NCBI RefSeq assembly: GCF_013003985.1
Contig: NZ_CP053073.1
Coordinates: forward strand, 2,852,001-2,916,000
Reading direction: 5' to 3'
Length of the DNA: 64,000 bases
From: Usitatibacter palustris
GTDB taxonomy: Bacteria; Pseudomonadota; Gammaproteobacteria; Burkholderiales; Usitatibacteraceae
This document shows, one piece after another, positions 16,720-24,879 of the stretch (position 1 is its first letter; every line of letters starts with the position of its first letter). The position numbers and the translations under genes were made by a program. The notes beneath the pieces are model-generated. The model worked only from the letters and a program-made list of their open reading frames with translations, was not told where the DNA came from and made no database searches.

Positions 16720-17286
16720 TTAGCTGGCGAAATTCCTCACGCGTTCCCAGTCGAAGTACGGTCCCGGGTCCGTTTTGCGGCCGGGCGCGATGTCGGAGTG
16801 GCCGACAAGGGGAAGTGTGCCGTAGCGTGAAAACATTTCACGTGTCAGCGCCTCCAGCGCGGCGTATTGCTGCTCGGTGAACGGCACGTCGTCCGCGCCC
16901 TCGAGCTCGATGCCGATGGAAAAATCGTTGCACTTCTCGCGTCCCTGCCAACTGGAAACCCCCGCGTGCCAGGCACGTTTGTCCTCGGGTACATAAGTGA
17001 TCACCTCGCCGTCGCGGCGGATGAGGTAGTGCGAGGAAACGCGCAATGCGGCGATGTCTGCGAAATACGGATGCGCGTTTGGATCGAGCCTGCCCATGAA
17101 CAGGTCGTCGATGTAAGGCCCGCCGAAGTCACCCGGCGGCAGCGAGATGTTGTGGATCACGATGAGCTCGACCCGCGCGCCTTCGGGCCGCTCGTCGAAA
17201 TGCGGCGAGAAAATAGAGGGGTCAGACCACTTAACTTCATCCGAAGTTAAGTGGTCTGACCCCTCTATTTTCTCAGTCGATGCCAA
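16720..17286 (-). CDS. ampD: 1,6-anhydro-N-acetylmuramyl-L-alanine amidase AmpD (start displaced by a palindromic repeat)
   Basis: This cytoplasmic zinc amidase cleaves the peptide from anhydro-MurNAc during peptidoglycan recycling. The zinc ligands are in VIHNISLPPG (His) and GHSDIAPGRKTDPGP (His and Asp); DFSIGIELEG holds the conserved Glu. Homology begins at SPHFDERPEG, which is residue 16 or so in E. coli AmpD. The codons before it lie in the palindrome at 17207-17274, so the native first ~15 residues are gone. No in-frame ATG or GTG exists between pilR's end and the GTG in LIVIHN, which would leave one residue before the catalytic His. The best remaining start is TTG at 17286, inside the pilR 3' end, giving 188 residues with a repeat-encoded N-terminus. 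The enzyme core looks intact; the start is uncertain. Confidence 0.82.
   Translation of the reverse strand: MASTEKIEGSDHLTSDEVKWSDPSIFSPHFDERPEGARVELIVIHNISLPPGDFGGPYIDDLFMGRLDPNAHPYFADIAALRVSSHYLIRRDGEVITYVPEDKRAWHAGVSSWQGREKCNDFSIGIELEGADDVPFTEQQYAALEALTREMFSRYGTLPLVGHSDIAPGRKTDPGPYFDWERVRNFAS
17207..17274. repeat. Perfect palindromic repeat (REP/MITE-like), copy 1, between pilR and ampD
   Basis: Two perfectly complementary 32-nt arms (17207-17238 and 17243-17274) flank a 4-nt loop, ATCC. The left arm reads GAGAAAATAGAGGGGTCAGA then CCACTTAACTTC. The core AATAGAGGGGTCAGACCACT recurs in copy 2 at 48166-48232. It overlaps the last bases of pilR and supplies the first coding bases of ampD. 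No REP-associated transposase is present in the window, so a non-autonomous element is inferred. It would form a very stable hairpin in RNA from either strand. Confidence 0.9.
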
Positions 17287-18643
17287 GGCGATCCAACCGG
17301 TAGCGAAGCGATCGGAAGGTGATGCCCAGCAGCTTCGCGGCGGCGGTCTTGTTGAAGCGCGTGGCTTCCAGCGCCTTGAGGATCGCTTCGCGCTCGACCT
17401 GGTCGAGGAAGTCGTGGAGCGGCAGGCCGCGGGTGCCGAGCGCGCCATCGAGCGCGGCCGATTTCTCGCGCGGCGTGGCCTGCGTGAGATAGAGGTCGGT
17501 CTCGCGGATCACGTTGTCGCTGCACAGGGCCAGCGCGCGCTCGAGGATGTTCTCCAGCTCGCGCACGTTGCCCGGGAAGTCGTAGCGCCGCAGTGCGAGC
17601 ATCGCTTCCTCGGAGATCGTGGCGGGGTTGTTGCCCGAAAGGCGTGCGAACCGCTCCAGCACCTGCCCCACCATGAGGGGGATGTCCTCCGGGATCTCGC
17701 GCAGTGCGGGCATCTTCAGTTCGATCACGTTCAACCGATAGAAGAGGTCCTGGCGGAATTCGCCGGCATCGACTTGCTCGCCCAGGTTGCGGTGCGTGGC
17801 GGAGATGATGCGGACATCGATGGCGGCTTCCTCGGTGTCGCCGAGTCGCCGGACTTTCTTCTCCTGGATCACGCGCAGGAGCTTCACCTGCATCGCGAGC
17901 GGAAGATCGCCGACTTCATCGAGGAACAGCGTGCCCTTCTGCGCGGCCTGGAGGAAGCCGATGCGGTCGTTGTCCGCGCCGGTGAAGGCGCCGCGCCGGT
18001 AGCCGAAGAACTCGCTCTCCATGAGGTTCTCGGGGATCGCACCGCAGTTCACCGCGACGAACGCGCCATCCGCTCGCGACGAACCCATGTGCATGAGGCG
18101 CGCGGCGACTTCCTTGCCCGAACCCGACTCACCCGTGATGTAGACCGGTGCCTGCGAGCGCGAGAGCTTCGAGATCATTTCGCGCGCGCGCACGATGGCC
18201 GGCGATTCACCCAGCAGCCGCGGCGCTCCCGGCTGCGCCGTCTCGCCGATCGCTGCACGCCGCGCCTGCACGGGCTTCGGCAGCTTCAGCGCGCTCATCA
18301 CGAGCGGGCGCAGCTGTTCGACCTTGATCGGCTTCGCGAGGTAATCGAATGCACCCGCCTTCAGCGCCGCCACCGCGTTGTCCGTCGAGCCGTACGCGGT
18401 GATCACCGCGACGGGCGTGTTGCCGTAGTGCTCGGAGATGTGGTTCAACACCGCGAGGCCGTCGCCATCGGGCAATCGCATGTCGGTGAGACACAGATCG
18501 TAGGGCCGGTGCTTCAGGGCTTCCTGCGCTTCCTGCACGGTGCCCGCCGTGTCCGCGTCCACGCCCATGCGCGTGAGCGTGAGCACGAGGAGCTCGCGGA
18601 TGTCGGCTTCGTCATCCACGATGAGCACGGACTTGCGATTCAT
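17273..18643 (-). CDS. pilR: Sigma-54-dependent response regulator PilR
   Basis: This 456-residue NtrC-family activator of type IV pilin transcription is the partner of PilS. The receiver domain is N-terminal (LIVDDEADIRELL; phospho-acceptor in LCLTDMRLPDGDG). The AAA+ domain has Walker A GESGSGKE, the sigma-54 contact loop in ESEFFGYRRGAFTGA and Walker B GTLFLDEVGDLPL. The C-terminal Fis-type helix-turn-helix ends RSLRYRLDRLGID. The start at 18643 overlaps the pilS stop (TGATG). The stop lies at the edge of the palindromic repeat. A longer upstream frame runs through pilS and is rejected. Confidence 0.94.
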   Translation of the reverse strand: MNRKSVLIVDDEADIRELLVLTLTRMGVDADTAGTVQEAQEALKHRPYDLCLTDMRLPDGDGLAVLNHISEHYGNTPVAVITAYGSTDNAVAALKAGAFDYLAKPIKVEQLRPLVMSALKLPKPVQARRAAIGETAQPGAPRLLGESPAIVRAREMISKLSRSQAPVYITGESGSGKEVAARLMHMGSSRADGAFVAVNCGAIPENLMESEFFGYRRGAFTGADNDRIGFLQAAQKGTLFLDEVGDLPLAMQVKLLRVIQEKKVRRLGDTEEAAIDVRIISATHRNLGEQVDAGEFRQDLFYRLNVIELKMPALREIPEDIPLMVGQVLERFARLSGNNPATISEEAMLALRRYDFPGNVRELENILERALALCSDNVIRETDLYLTQATPREKSAALDGALGTRGLPLHDFLDQVEREAILKALEATRFNKTAAAKLLGITFRSLRYRLDRLGID

Positions 18644-20274
18644 CAGACGCCTTTCAGGATCACGCGGAAGAGACCTCCCGGTGCATTGTCCGCGTATTCG
18701 ATGCGTGCGCCATTGCCTTCGCAAAGCTCGCGCGCGATGTAGAGACCGAGGCCCGTGCCCTGGGCATCCGTCGTGAAGAACGGTTCGAAGAGATGCTGGC
18801 GCGCCTGCGGAACGACGCCCGGGCCGTCATCCTGCACGGCAATCTCGAGCAGGCCCGAGGTCACGCTGGTGGAGACGACGATGCTCACCGACCCGGGTTT
18901 CTTCTGGCCGTGCCGCCATGCGTTGCGAGTGAGGTTCCACATCACCTGGTCGAGATGCTGGCGGTCGAACCACAGGCGCTGCGAGGTGCGCACCTGCAGG
19001 TCGATCGATTCGGCCGGCACCTTCTCGGAAGCGCAGAACTCCTTCACGAAGTGCGTGAGCCACGGGCGCGGATCGATGGACTCGGGCTGCGCGCGATCGC
19101 GGCGGTTGAGGTAAAGCACCTCCTGCACCATGCGATCGAGGCGGAACACGTTCTCGCGGATGATCGTGAGCAAGCGCTCATCGGACGTGCGGTCCGGCCC
19201 GCCTTCGGCGATGAGGTCGGCGGCATGGCCGATCGAGGAGAGCGGATTGCGGATCTCGTGCGCGATCGAAGCCGTCAGCCGGCCGAGTGCGACGAGCTTC
19301 ATTTGTTGGGCCTGCGCGCGGGCGCGGCCGACGTCTTCCACGAAGATCACGGTCGGCGGCGGATCGCCGGTGCCGATCGGGACGAAATGCACCTGCAGGT
19401 CGGCGTTGCCGCGCGGCGCACGCATCGACATGTAGGTCGTCTCGGAGCCGCGGTGCCAATCGTCGAGCAGGCGTGCGACTTCCGGCGCGAACTCCGCGAT
19501 CGACTGCTTGCGTCCCGGCGGCAGCGGCCCGAGGAGCTGGCTCACGCGCGGGTTGTGCTGGCGGATCTGCCCTTCGCTGTCGACCACGATGATGCCGTCC
19601 TGCATGTCGCGGATCACGAGCTCGTTGATCTGCGAGAGGTTCGCGAGGTCGATCGTGCGCGCCTGCGCGAGCGCTTCGCTGGTCCGCGCATAGCGAGCGA
19701 GCGTGAAGCCGAGCGCGGCGGTCGCGAAGAGCGCGAAGCTGGTGAGCCCCGCCTGGAGGAAGTCGTGGATCGGCGCATCGTGGCGCCAGACCTGGAACGC
19801 CTGCTCCAGGAGCACGGCGAGTGCCGCGACCGCGGCGTGGAAGAACGCAAGTCGTCCGCGCGAGATGAGTCCCGCGGCCGCGAGCGACATGAGCAGGATC
19901 ACGCCCAGGCCCGAACGCACGCCGCCGCTCGCGTGCATGAGCATCACGATCGCGATCACGTCGACCACGACGCCGGCCGTCACCTGCAGCGTGAGGCTGG
20001 GCTCGCGAAGGCGCGCGGGCACGAAGAGCAGGAACGCGACCGCCGCGTAGGTCACGAGCGTGGGCACCACCGACGAGGGCGACTGGATGCCGAGCTGCAG
20101 GAAGTTGTTGAAGAACGCGTAGCCCACGCCCATCAGGAGCGCGAGCACCAGTCGGTAGATGCAGAAGACCGCTAGCGTTTTCCAGGTGGTGTCGTCGGCC
20201 GCGACGACCAGCGGCATGCGTTCCCGTGAGCGCGCACGCTCGGATGTGTCGACGGTGCCCGGGGAGGCGCTCAC
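18643..20274 (-). CDS. pilS: Sensor histidine kinase PilS
   Basis: The 543-residue membrane kinase of the PilS-PilR pair has about six N-terminal membrane helices (residues ~35-205). A PAS-like region (NELVIRDMQDGIIVVDSEG) and HisKA (LTASIAHEIRNPLSSIGHA, phospho-His in HEIRNP) follow. HATPase_c has the N box NLTRNAWRHG, DDGPG and GTGLGLYIARELC. The GTG at 20274 overlaps the stop of the upstream PP0621 gene (GTGA); an internal ATG near codon 20 is a possible shorter start. The gene order PP0621-pilS-pilR is usual in betaproteobacteria. Confidence 0.92.
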   Translation of the reverse strand: MSASPGTVDTSERARSRERMPLVVAADDTTWKTLAVFCIYRLVLALLMGVGYAFFNNFLQLGIQSPSSVVPTLVTYAAVAFLLFVPARLREPSLTLQVTAGVVVDVIAIVMLMHASGGVRSGLGVILLMSLAAAGLISRGRLAFFHAAVAALAVLLEQAFQVWRHDAPIHDFLQAGLTSFALFATAALGFTLARYARTSEALAQARTIDLANLSQINELVIRDMQDGIIVVDSEGQIRQHNPRVSQLLGPLPPGRKQSIAEFAPEVARLLDDWHRGSETTYMSMRAPRGNADLQVHFVPIGTGDPPPTVIFVEDVGRARAQAQQMKLVALGRLTASIAHEIRNPLSSIGHAADLIAEGGPDRTSDERLLTIIRENVFRLDRMVQEVLYLNRRDRAQPESIDPRPWLTHFVKEFCASEKVPAESIDLQVRTSQRLWFDRQHLDQVMWNLTRNAWRHGQKKPGSVSIVVSTSVTSGLLEIAVQDDGPGVVPQARQHLFEPFFTTDAQGTGLGLYIARELCEGNGARIEYADNAPGGLFRVILKGV

Positions 20275-20492
20275 TTGCAGTTGGGATTCTCGCGGCAGAC
20301 GAGCTTGCCGTCCTGCTCCACCGCCTCGCTGCGCGGAAGGTTCACGCCGCAGCGTTGGCAGCGAACCATGTCCTCGGCGTTGGCAGGCGGCTTGGCTTCG
20401 TCGTCGGGCTTCTTCAGTTGCGAGCGGAAGAAGCCACGCAGCACCAGGTAGATCAGGAAGCCGATGATGATCAGGAGGATGATGCGACCCAA
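20271..20492 (-). CDS. PP0621 family small membrane protein
   Basis: The 73-residue product has one N-terminal membrane helix (IILLIIIGFLIYLVLRGFF) and a cytoplasmic tail with a small Cys motif, CQRCGVNLP then LVCRENPNC, likely a metal-binding ribbon. It is typically found directly upstream of pilS. It overlaps pilS by 4 nt. Function unknown. Confidence 0.85.
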   Translation of the reverse strand: MGRIILLIIIGFLIYLVLRGFFRSQLKKPDDEAKPPANAEDMVRCQRCGVNLPRSEAVEQDGKLVCRENPNCK

Positions 20493-20529
20493 GGCCTTGC
20501 TCTCTCGATGCGGAATGCTTGAAGTCTAC

Positions 20530-20781
20530 TAGGGAGCCTCTGAAGAATACACAAGGGTGCGCGACGGGCCGATTTCGGGATCGATTCTAGGCGCCGAGTC
20601 CGACGCAAGGTCCAGTACCTTGCTAGGACGAGCAACGACGAAGCGGTCCCGAAATCGACCGTCCCCTCAGGACGTCGTCCCATTTGGGACGACGTGCTCG
20701 CGGGTTGCGGCAGGTGCGGCGTCTGCTTCCATCCGCACCTGCCGCAACGCGCGTCCCTTGGGTATTCTTCAGAGGCTCCCT
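20530..20781. mobile_element. MITE-like element with 27-bp terminal inverted repeats
   Basis: The 252-bp element is bounded by AGGGAGCCTCTGAAGAATAC (left, 20530 on) and its inverted copy (right, ending 20781), 27 bp each with one mismatch. It has no coding capacity. Inside are two further strong hairpins: GACGTCGTCCC / GGGACGACGT (about 20672-20697) and TTGCGGCAGGTGCGG / CCGCACCTGCCGCAA (about 20704-20747). A flanking CTA on both sides may be a 3-bp target duplication. The right end coincides with the stop codon (TAG) of the histidine kinase. The ends resemble those of IS5-type elements, but I could not compare them. Confidence 0.8.
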
Positions 20782-22366
20782 AAACCTCGACGCTGAACCG
20801 TACGCCGCGGCCATCGGGCAGGTTCGTCGCGTGCACCCGGCCGCCGTGGAATTCCGCGACCAGGCGGACGATATACAAGCCAAGCCCGAGGTGCCCCTCG
20901 CGCAGCGACACCATGGAGTCGAACACGTTGGCGCTCACCGACTCGGGCAGCGGCGGCCCGTCGTTCTCGACCGCGAGCGTGGCGCGACCCGGCCCGGGCG
21001 CGAGGCGCACGCGAATGGCGGTTTCAGGCGGCGCAAAGTCGAGCGCGTTTTCCACGAGCTTGTCGAGCAGTTGCGCGAAGGCGTCGGGAACGCCGTCGAT
21101 CAGGATGGGTGCGGCCGGCGGCGTGTAGTCGAAGCGCCGCGCCGGATAAGTCGCGCGATAGCCTTCGACGCATCCCGTGATCACGTGCGCGAGGTCGAAG
21201 CGCTCGCGCTCCGTGCTTTCGAGCATGCGCTCGAGCCGCGTGCCCTCCGATAGGCGCGCGATGAGCCGGGAGAGGCGTTCGACGCCTTCGCCGGCGCGAT
21301 CGAGATACACGCGCGCATCCTGCGGCAGCGATTGCGCCTTCAGGTTGTCCAGAGAGGAGCGCACGACCGCCACCGGCGTGCGCAGCTCGTGCGACAGGCG
21401 TCCGGCCATCGCCTCGAGGTAGGCGTTGTACTCGCGAAGGCGTCCGAGGACGGAGGCCATCGTGCGCGAAAGGTCGCCGATCTCATCGCGCGCCGGGCTT
21501 GCGGTGATGCGGCCGCGAATCCGCCCCTGCGGATCGATCGCGCCCTCCGCCTCTGCGTGCAGCTTGCGCACGCGCGCCGTCAGCCGCGTCGCAAAGACGA
21601 TCAGGATCGTGAGCGCGGCTCCCACCACGGCGAGCGTCACGACAAGCAGGTCTTCGAGCGCGGACTCCTTGAGGATCTGGATCGAGCCGGTGGTTTCCTC
21701 GATGATCGCCGCACCCACGATGTCGTCGCCCACGAAGATCGGTTGCGCCGCGGAAAGAATGGCCACCTCGCGATCGCGCGTGCCGCGCCAGTGCGTGGAC
21801 GACACGCCGATCAGCGCACGGTCGATCTGCGCGCGCACGGGTTTCGTTTCGTCGCCGGCGGGAACGTTGGGTGCGGACACGACAAGCGCCACGACGGGTT
21901 TGAGCAGTTCGCTCATCAGCCGCTTGGGACCCGTGGAGTTGTACGCCGTGCCTCCCACGCGCGCGTCCTCGCGCAGGCTCCCCGACAAACCGCGCACTCG
22001 CGAGCGCGTATCCACGACCCACACCCGCGACGAACGCCGGCCCATGATGTCGAGGAATCGCTCGATCTCTTCCGAAGGCTTGTACGCGGCGCCGAGACTC
22101 GCGGCAGCGGTCGGGTCTGCAGCCGCGAAGAGTGCGACGATGCGGCGCCGCTCCTCGTCCTCGGGATCGGCCGCGCCCGGGACATCCGCGCTGAAGAGCG
22201 CCTGGCGATCGGAGAGCGCGGAGGCGACGGCGCGCGCGGTGGCGCGAATCGATTGCTCCTGCGCGTTGCGAAGGAATGTTTCCATGCGCGCAATGAATTG
22301 CGCCGCGAGCCACGGGAGGACGAGCAGGACCGCCGAGACGAGCAGCAGCCGCAGGCGGATGGTCAC
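20780..22366 (-). CDS. Sensor histidine kinase resembling the proteobacterial dedicated sortase system kinase
   Basis: The 528-residue product has an N-terminal membrane helix (LRLLLVSAVLLVLPWLAAQF), a periplasmic sensor of about 250 residues, a second helix near 275-297, and HAMP. HisKA follows (YLEAMAGRLSHELRTPVAV, phospho-His in SHELRTP), then HATPase (LLDKLVENALDFAP, ENDGPPLP, GLGLYIVRLV). The N-terminus (METFLRNAQEQSIRATARAVA) and the regulator next door resemble the TIGR03785/TIGR03787 two-component pair linked with a dedicated sortase. No sortase or LPXTG-type target is visible here. It is 10 nt downstream of the regulator gene. The stop codon touches the MITE. Kinase function is certain; the sortase-type label is from memory of the family. 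Confidence 0.85.
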   Translation of the reverse strand: MTIRLRLLLVSAVLLVLPWLAAQFIARMETFLRNAQEQSIRATARAVASALSDRQALFSADVPGAADPEDEERRRIVALFAAADPTAAASLGAAYKPSEEIERFLDIMGRRSSRVWVVDTRSRVRGLSGSLREDARVGGTAYNSTGPKRLMSELLKPVVALVVSAPNVPAGDETKPVRAQIDRALIGVSSTHWRGTRDREVAILSAAQPIFVGDDIVGAAIIEETTGSIQILKESALEDLLVVTLAVVGAALTILIVFATRLTARVRKLHAEAEGAIDPQGRIRGRITASPARDEIGDLSRTMASVLGRLREYNAYLEAMAGRLSHELRTPVAVVRSSLDNLKAQSLPQDARVYLDRAGEGVERLSRLIARLSEGTRLERMLESTERERFDLAHVITGCVEGYRATYPARRFDYTPPAAPILIDGVPDAFAQLLDKLVENALDFAPPETAIRVRLAPGPGRATLAVENDGPPLPESVSANVFDSMVSLREGHLGLGLYIVRLVAEFHGGRVHATNLPDGRGVRFSVEV

Positions 22367-22376
22367 GCGCGGCGAC

Positions 22377-23069
22377 CTACCCTTCTTTCCAGCGGTAACC
22401 CATCCCGTACACGGTATCGATCCCGTCGAAGGCCGTATCGACCGCGAGGAACTTCTTGCGGATGCGCTTGATGTGCGAGGTGATCGTGCCGTCGTCGACC
22501 ACCATCTCCGCGTCGCGCATCAGCTGGTCGCGATCCTTCACGTGGCCCGGATGCTTGGCGAGCGAATGGACCATCCAGAACTCCGTGACCGTGAGCTCGA
22601 CGGGCTTTTCGCTCCACGTCGCGACCATGCGGCGCGAATCGAGCGCGAGGCGGCCGCGATGTAGCACGTCTTCCGCGGCCGGTGACACGGCACCGGCATC
22701 GACGCGGCGGAAGAGTGCCGCGATGCGCGCGAGCAGGTGCGGCAGGCTCACGTCCTTCGTGAGGTAGTCGTCCGCGCCCAGGCGCAGGCCCGAGACCACG
22801 TCGAAATCGGAATCGCGCGCCGACAGAAAGACGATCGGCAGTTGCGCGCTCGCCGCCCGCAGCTCGCGACACAGCGCGAAGCCGCCGTCGATATCCGCAC
22901 CCAGGCCCACGTCGATGATCGCGAGGTCCGGCAGGCGCGTCGCCAGCGAGCGCGAGGCACTCGGGCGGTCCCCGAAGGCGGCCACGTCGTAGCCCGCGCG
23001 CTTCAACGCGTCCGTGTAGTTCTGGCGAATCGTGGGGTCGTCTTCGATCAGTGCGATGCGTCGGCTCAT
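22377..23069 (-). CDS. Response regulator, OmpR-type, resembling the dedicated sortase system regulator
   Basis: The 230-residue product has a receiver domain with acidic pocket IALIEDDPTIR, phospho-Asp in AIIDVGLGADIDGGF and Lys in GADDYLTKDVSLPHLLARI. A winged-helix DNA-binding domain (LTVTEFWMVHSLAKHPGHV, ending VYGMGYRWKE) follows. The stretches DIDGGFALCRELR and ARDSDFDVVSGLRLGADDYL match my recollection of TIGR03787. It is co-transcribed with the kinase and divergent from a small membrane protein gene, which may be a target. Confidence 0.88.
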   Translation of the reverse strand: MSRRIALIEDDPTIRQNYTDALKRAGYDVAAFGDRPSASRSLATRLPDLAIIDVGLGADIDGGFALCRELRAASAQLPIVFLSARDSDFDVVSGLRLGADDYLTKDVSLPHLLARIAALFRRVDAGAVSPAAEDVLHRGRLALDSRRMVATWSEKPVELTVTEFWMVHSLAKHPGHVKDRDQLMRDAEMVVDDGTITSHIKRIRKKFLAVDTAFDGIDTVYGMGYRWKEG

Positions 23070-23237
23070 GGGCCGATTATTGCAAAGAACCCGCGCCGGC
23101 TGTCCGCTCCCGGGCGCGCGTCATATTTCGGCCCGAATTGCTCGCCGCATCGCCCGATTGCGAGCCCCCCTGCTCCCTCGCCGGCGCGCGGAATGGCCCC
23201 ATCGCAATCACACACGACGCGGAAAGGGGCAACGAAC

Positions 23238-23594
23238 ATGGCACTGCTTGCGGACATCCTCCAACTCATGGGCAAGGCGATTGCCAGCGGCGTCGCGGTG
23301 GGAATCGCCGCGGCCCTCGTCGTCCTCGGCCTGGCCACGACCGCGCAGGCCGCCGAGCCCCTCGACCGCATGCACGCCGTGAACGCCACCGGCGAGCGAC
23401 CGAAACCCGGGAGCATGGCGCCCACGCTGCCGCCGATTGAAGGCGGGCCGTCCAGCGTGGGTGCCCTCTGGGCCACTCACCCGCAGGATGGAGAGTCGAC
23501 GCTTCAAGTCCTGCTGGGTGTCTTCGCGCTGGCAGCCGCCGGGATGGTCGCCGTCATCGGGCGAACCGTTCCGGCAGGAGGTTCGCGGTCATGA
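23238..23594 (+). CDS. Small putative membrane protein divergent from the sortase-type regulator
   Basis: The 118-residue product has an N-terminal hydrophobic segment (about 13-34, ending TTAQA) that could be a signal peptide. A Pro-rich middle (RPKPGSMAPTLPPIEGGPSS) is followed by a C-terminal hydrophobic helix (LLGVFALAAAGMVAVIG) and a short basic tail (RTVPAGGSRS). A signal, Pro-rich spacer, helix and basic tail are the layout of a sortase substrate, but there is no recognisable LPXTG-like motif, so this is only suggestive. The Shine-Dalgarno is AAAGGGG. No homologue recognised. Confidence 0.65.
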   Translation: MALLADILQLMGKAIASGVAVGIAAALVVLGLATTAQAAEPLDRMHAVNATGERPKPGSMAPTLPPIEGGPSSVGALWATHPQDGESTLQVLLGVFALAAAGMVAVIGRTVPAGGSRS

Positions 23595-23708
23595 GCTCGG
23601 CCGGATTCGGAATCCGCGGGCGCGTCTACGCGCGCGAGGATGCGACGGACGCAGCGATGCCGCCCCATGCGAAACGGGCTGCGTGGCTGCGGTGGATCCT
23701 TGGGAAAT

Positions 23709-23785
23709 TGGTCGGGGTGAGAGGATTCGAACCTCCGGCCTCTACGTCCCGAACGTAGCGCTCTACCAGGCTAAGCTACACCCCG
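23709..23785 (-). tRNA. tRNA-Pro(CGG)
   Basis: The acceptor stem is CGGGGTG / CACCCCG with discriminator A and encoded CCA. The D-arm contains TAGCCTGGTAGAGC, the anticodon stem is CTACG / CGTAG with loop TTCGGGA (anticodon CGG, codon CCG), and the T-loop is TTCGAAT. The gene lies between ispB and the sortase-type region, as in other betaproteobacteria where tRNA-Pro neighbours ispB-rplU. Confidence 0.97.
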
Positions 23786-23823
23786 ACGGTACTGGGTCGA
23801 GAAAGGGAGAACTTCCGGTGCTT

Positions 23824-24801
23824 CTAGAAGCTTCTCTCGACCGAAAAGGACGCTAATTGTAGCAAAGAGTCCCGCCATTCGGAACCCGGAAGCGTCGCAA
23901 GATGCCCTTCCGCCGCCTCGGCCTCGAGCCTGGCCTTCGCCCGCGCATAGTCGAGCGCACCCGTTCGCCGGATCGCCGCGAGTACCGCCTCCAGGTCCGC
24001 CTTGCCTTCCGTTTCGATCGCCCTGCGCACCACGTCGCGCTCGGCCTCGGTGCCATTCCTGAGGACATGGATGAGCGGCAGCGTGGGCTTGCCCTCGGCG
24101 AGGTCATCGCCCAGGTTCTTGCCCGTCTCGCTGAAGTCACCCGAGTAGTCGAGCACGTCGTCGATCACCTGGAACGCGGTCCCGAGGTGCATGCCGTAGG
24201 CGGCCAGCGCGGATTCCACCTCGGGCTTGGCACCCCCGAGGATGGCCCCCACCTGGGTCGCGGCCTCGAAGAGCTTCGCGGTCTTGTAGCGGATCACGCG
24301 CAGGTACTGCTCTTCGTCGGTGCTCGGATTGCCGATGTTGAGGAGCTGCAGGACCTCGCCCTCGGCAATGACATTCGTCGCATTGGCCATCACTTCCATG
24401 ACGCGGGCCGAGCCCACGTCCACCATCATCTGGAAGGCGCGGGAATAGAGGAAATCGCCGACCAGCACGGAAGCGGCGTTGCCGAATTCCGCGTTCGCGG
24501 TGCGCCGCCCACGACGCAGGCTCGATTCGTCCACGACGTCGTCATGCAGGAGTGTGGCCGTATGGATGAATTCGACGACGGCGGCGAGCTCGTGCTTGGC
24601 CGTTCCCTGGGCGCCGACCGCATTGGCGGCCAGCAGCACCAACGCCGGGCGCAGGCGCTTACCGCCACTTTCGATGATGTAGTGGGCGATCGTGCGGATC
24701 AGCGCGACTTCGGAGTCCAGCCGGCGCCGGATTACGTCGTCCACGCGCTGTAAATCCTCCGCGATGGGAGTGCGGAGGGCCTCTAGGCTGGGGGGAGACA
24801 A
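23824..24801 (-). CDS. ispB: Octaprenyl (polyprenyl) diphosphate synthase
   Basis: This 325-residue trans-polyprenyl synthase makes the ubiquinone side chain from FPP and IPP. The first Asp-rich motif is in [15 protein letters not shown] and the second in [23 protein letters not shown] is the substrate-binding N-terminal motif. No ATG or GTG lies at the expected N-terminus, and the TTG at 24801 gives the normal family length. The -10 (TATAAT, minus strand 24835-24830) is 28 nt upstream and overlaps the opposing rplU promoter. Confidence 0.93.
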   Translation of the reverse strand: MSPPSLEALRTPIAEDLQRVDDVIRRRLDSEVALIRTIAHYIIESGGKRLRPALVLLAANAVGAQGTAKHELAAVVEFIHTATLLHDDVVDESSLRRGRRTANAEFGNAASVLVGDFLYSRAFQMMVDVGSARVMEVMANATNVIAEGEVLQLLNIGNPSTDEEQYLRVIRYKTAKLFEAATQVGAILGGAKPEVESALAAYGMHLGTAFQVIDDVLDYSGDFSETGKNLGDDLAEGKPTLPLIHVLRNGTEAERDVVRRAIETEGKADLEAVLAAIRRTGALDYARAKARLEAEAAEGHLATLPGSEWRDSLLQLASFSVERSF

Positions 24802-24805
24802 GTCT

Positions 24806-24834
24806 TTGACGATGCGAGGAATTTCCCGTATTAT
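24806..24834 (+). promoter_or_regulatory. Sigma-70 promoter of rplU-rpmA, overlapping the divergent ispB promoter
   Basis: TTGACG (24806-24811), a 17-bp spacer and TATTAT (24829-24834) make a near-consensus sigma-70 promoter. The -10 overlaps a perfect TATAAT on the other strand (24835-24830), properly placed for ispB, so the two genes probably compete for polymerase at the same site. Confidence 0.8.
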
Positions 24835-24879
24835 AGCGGGTTCGTTTTACCCCAACAGTTGCAACACAGGAGCTCCTCA

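Noticed and set aside
23591..23758. 55-codon frame overlapping the stop of the small membrane protein (ATGA) and running into tRNA-Pro
   Set aside because: It ends inside the tRNA gene on the other strand and shows no feature of a protein; the ATGA overlap alone is not enough.
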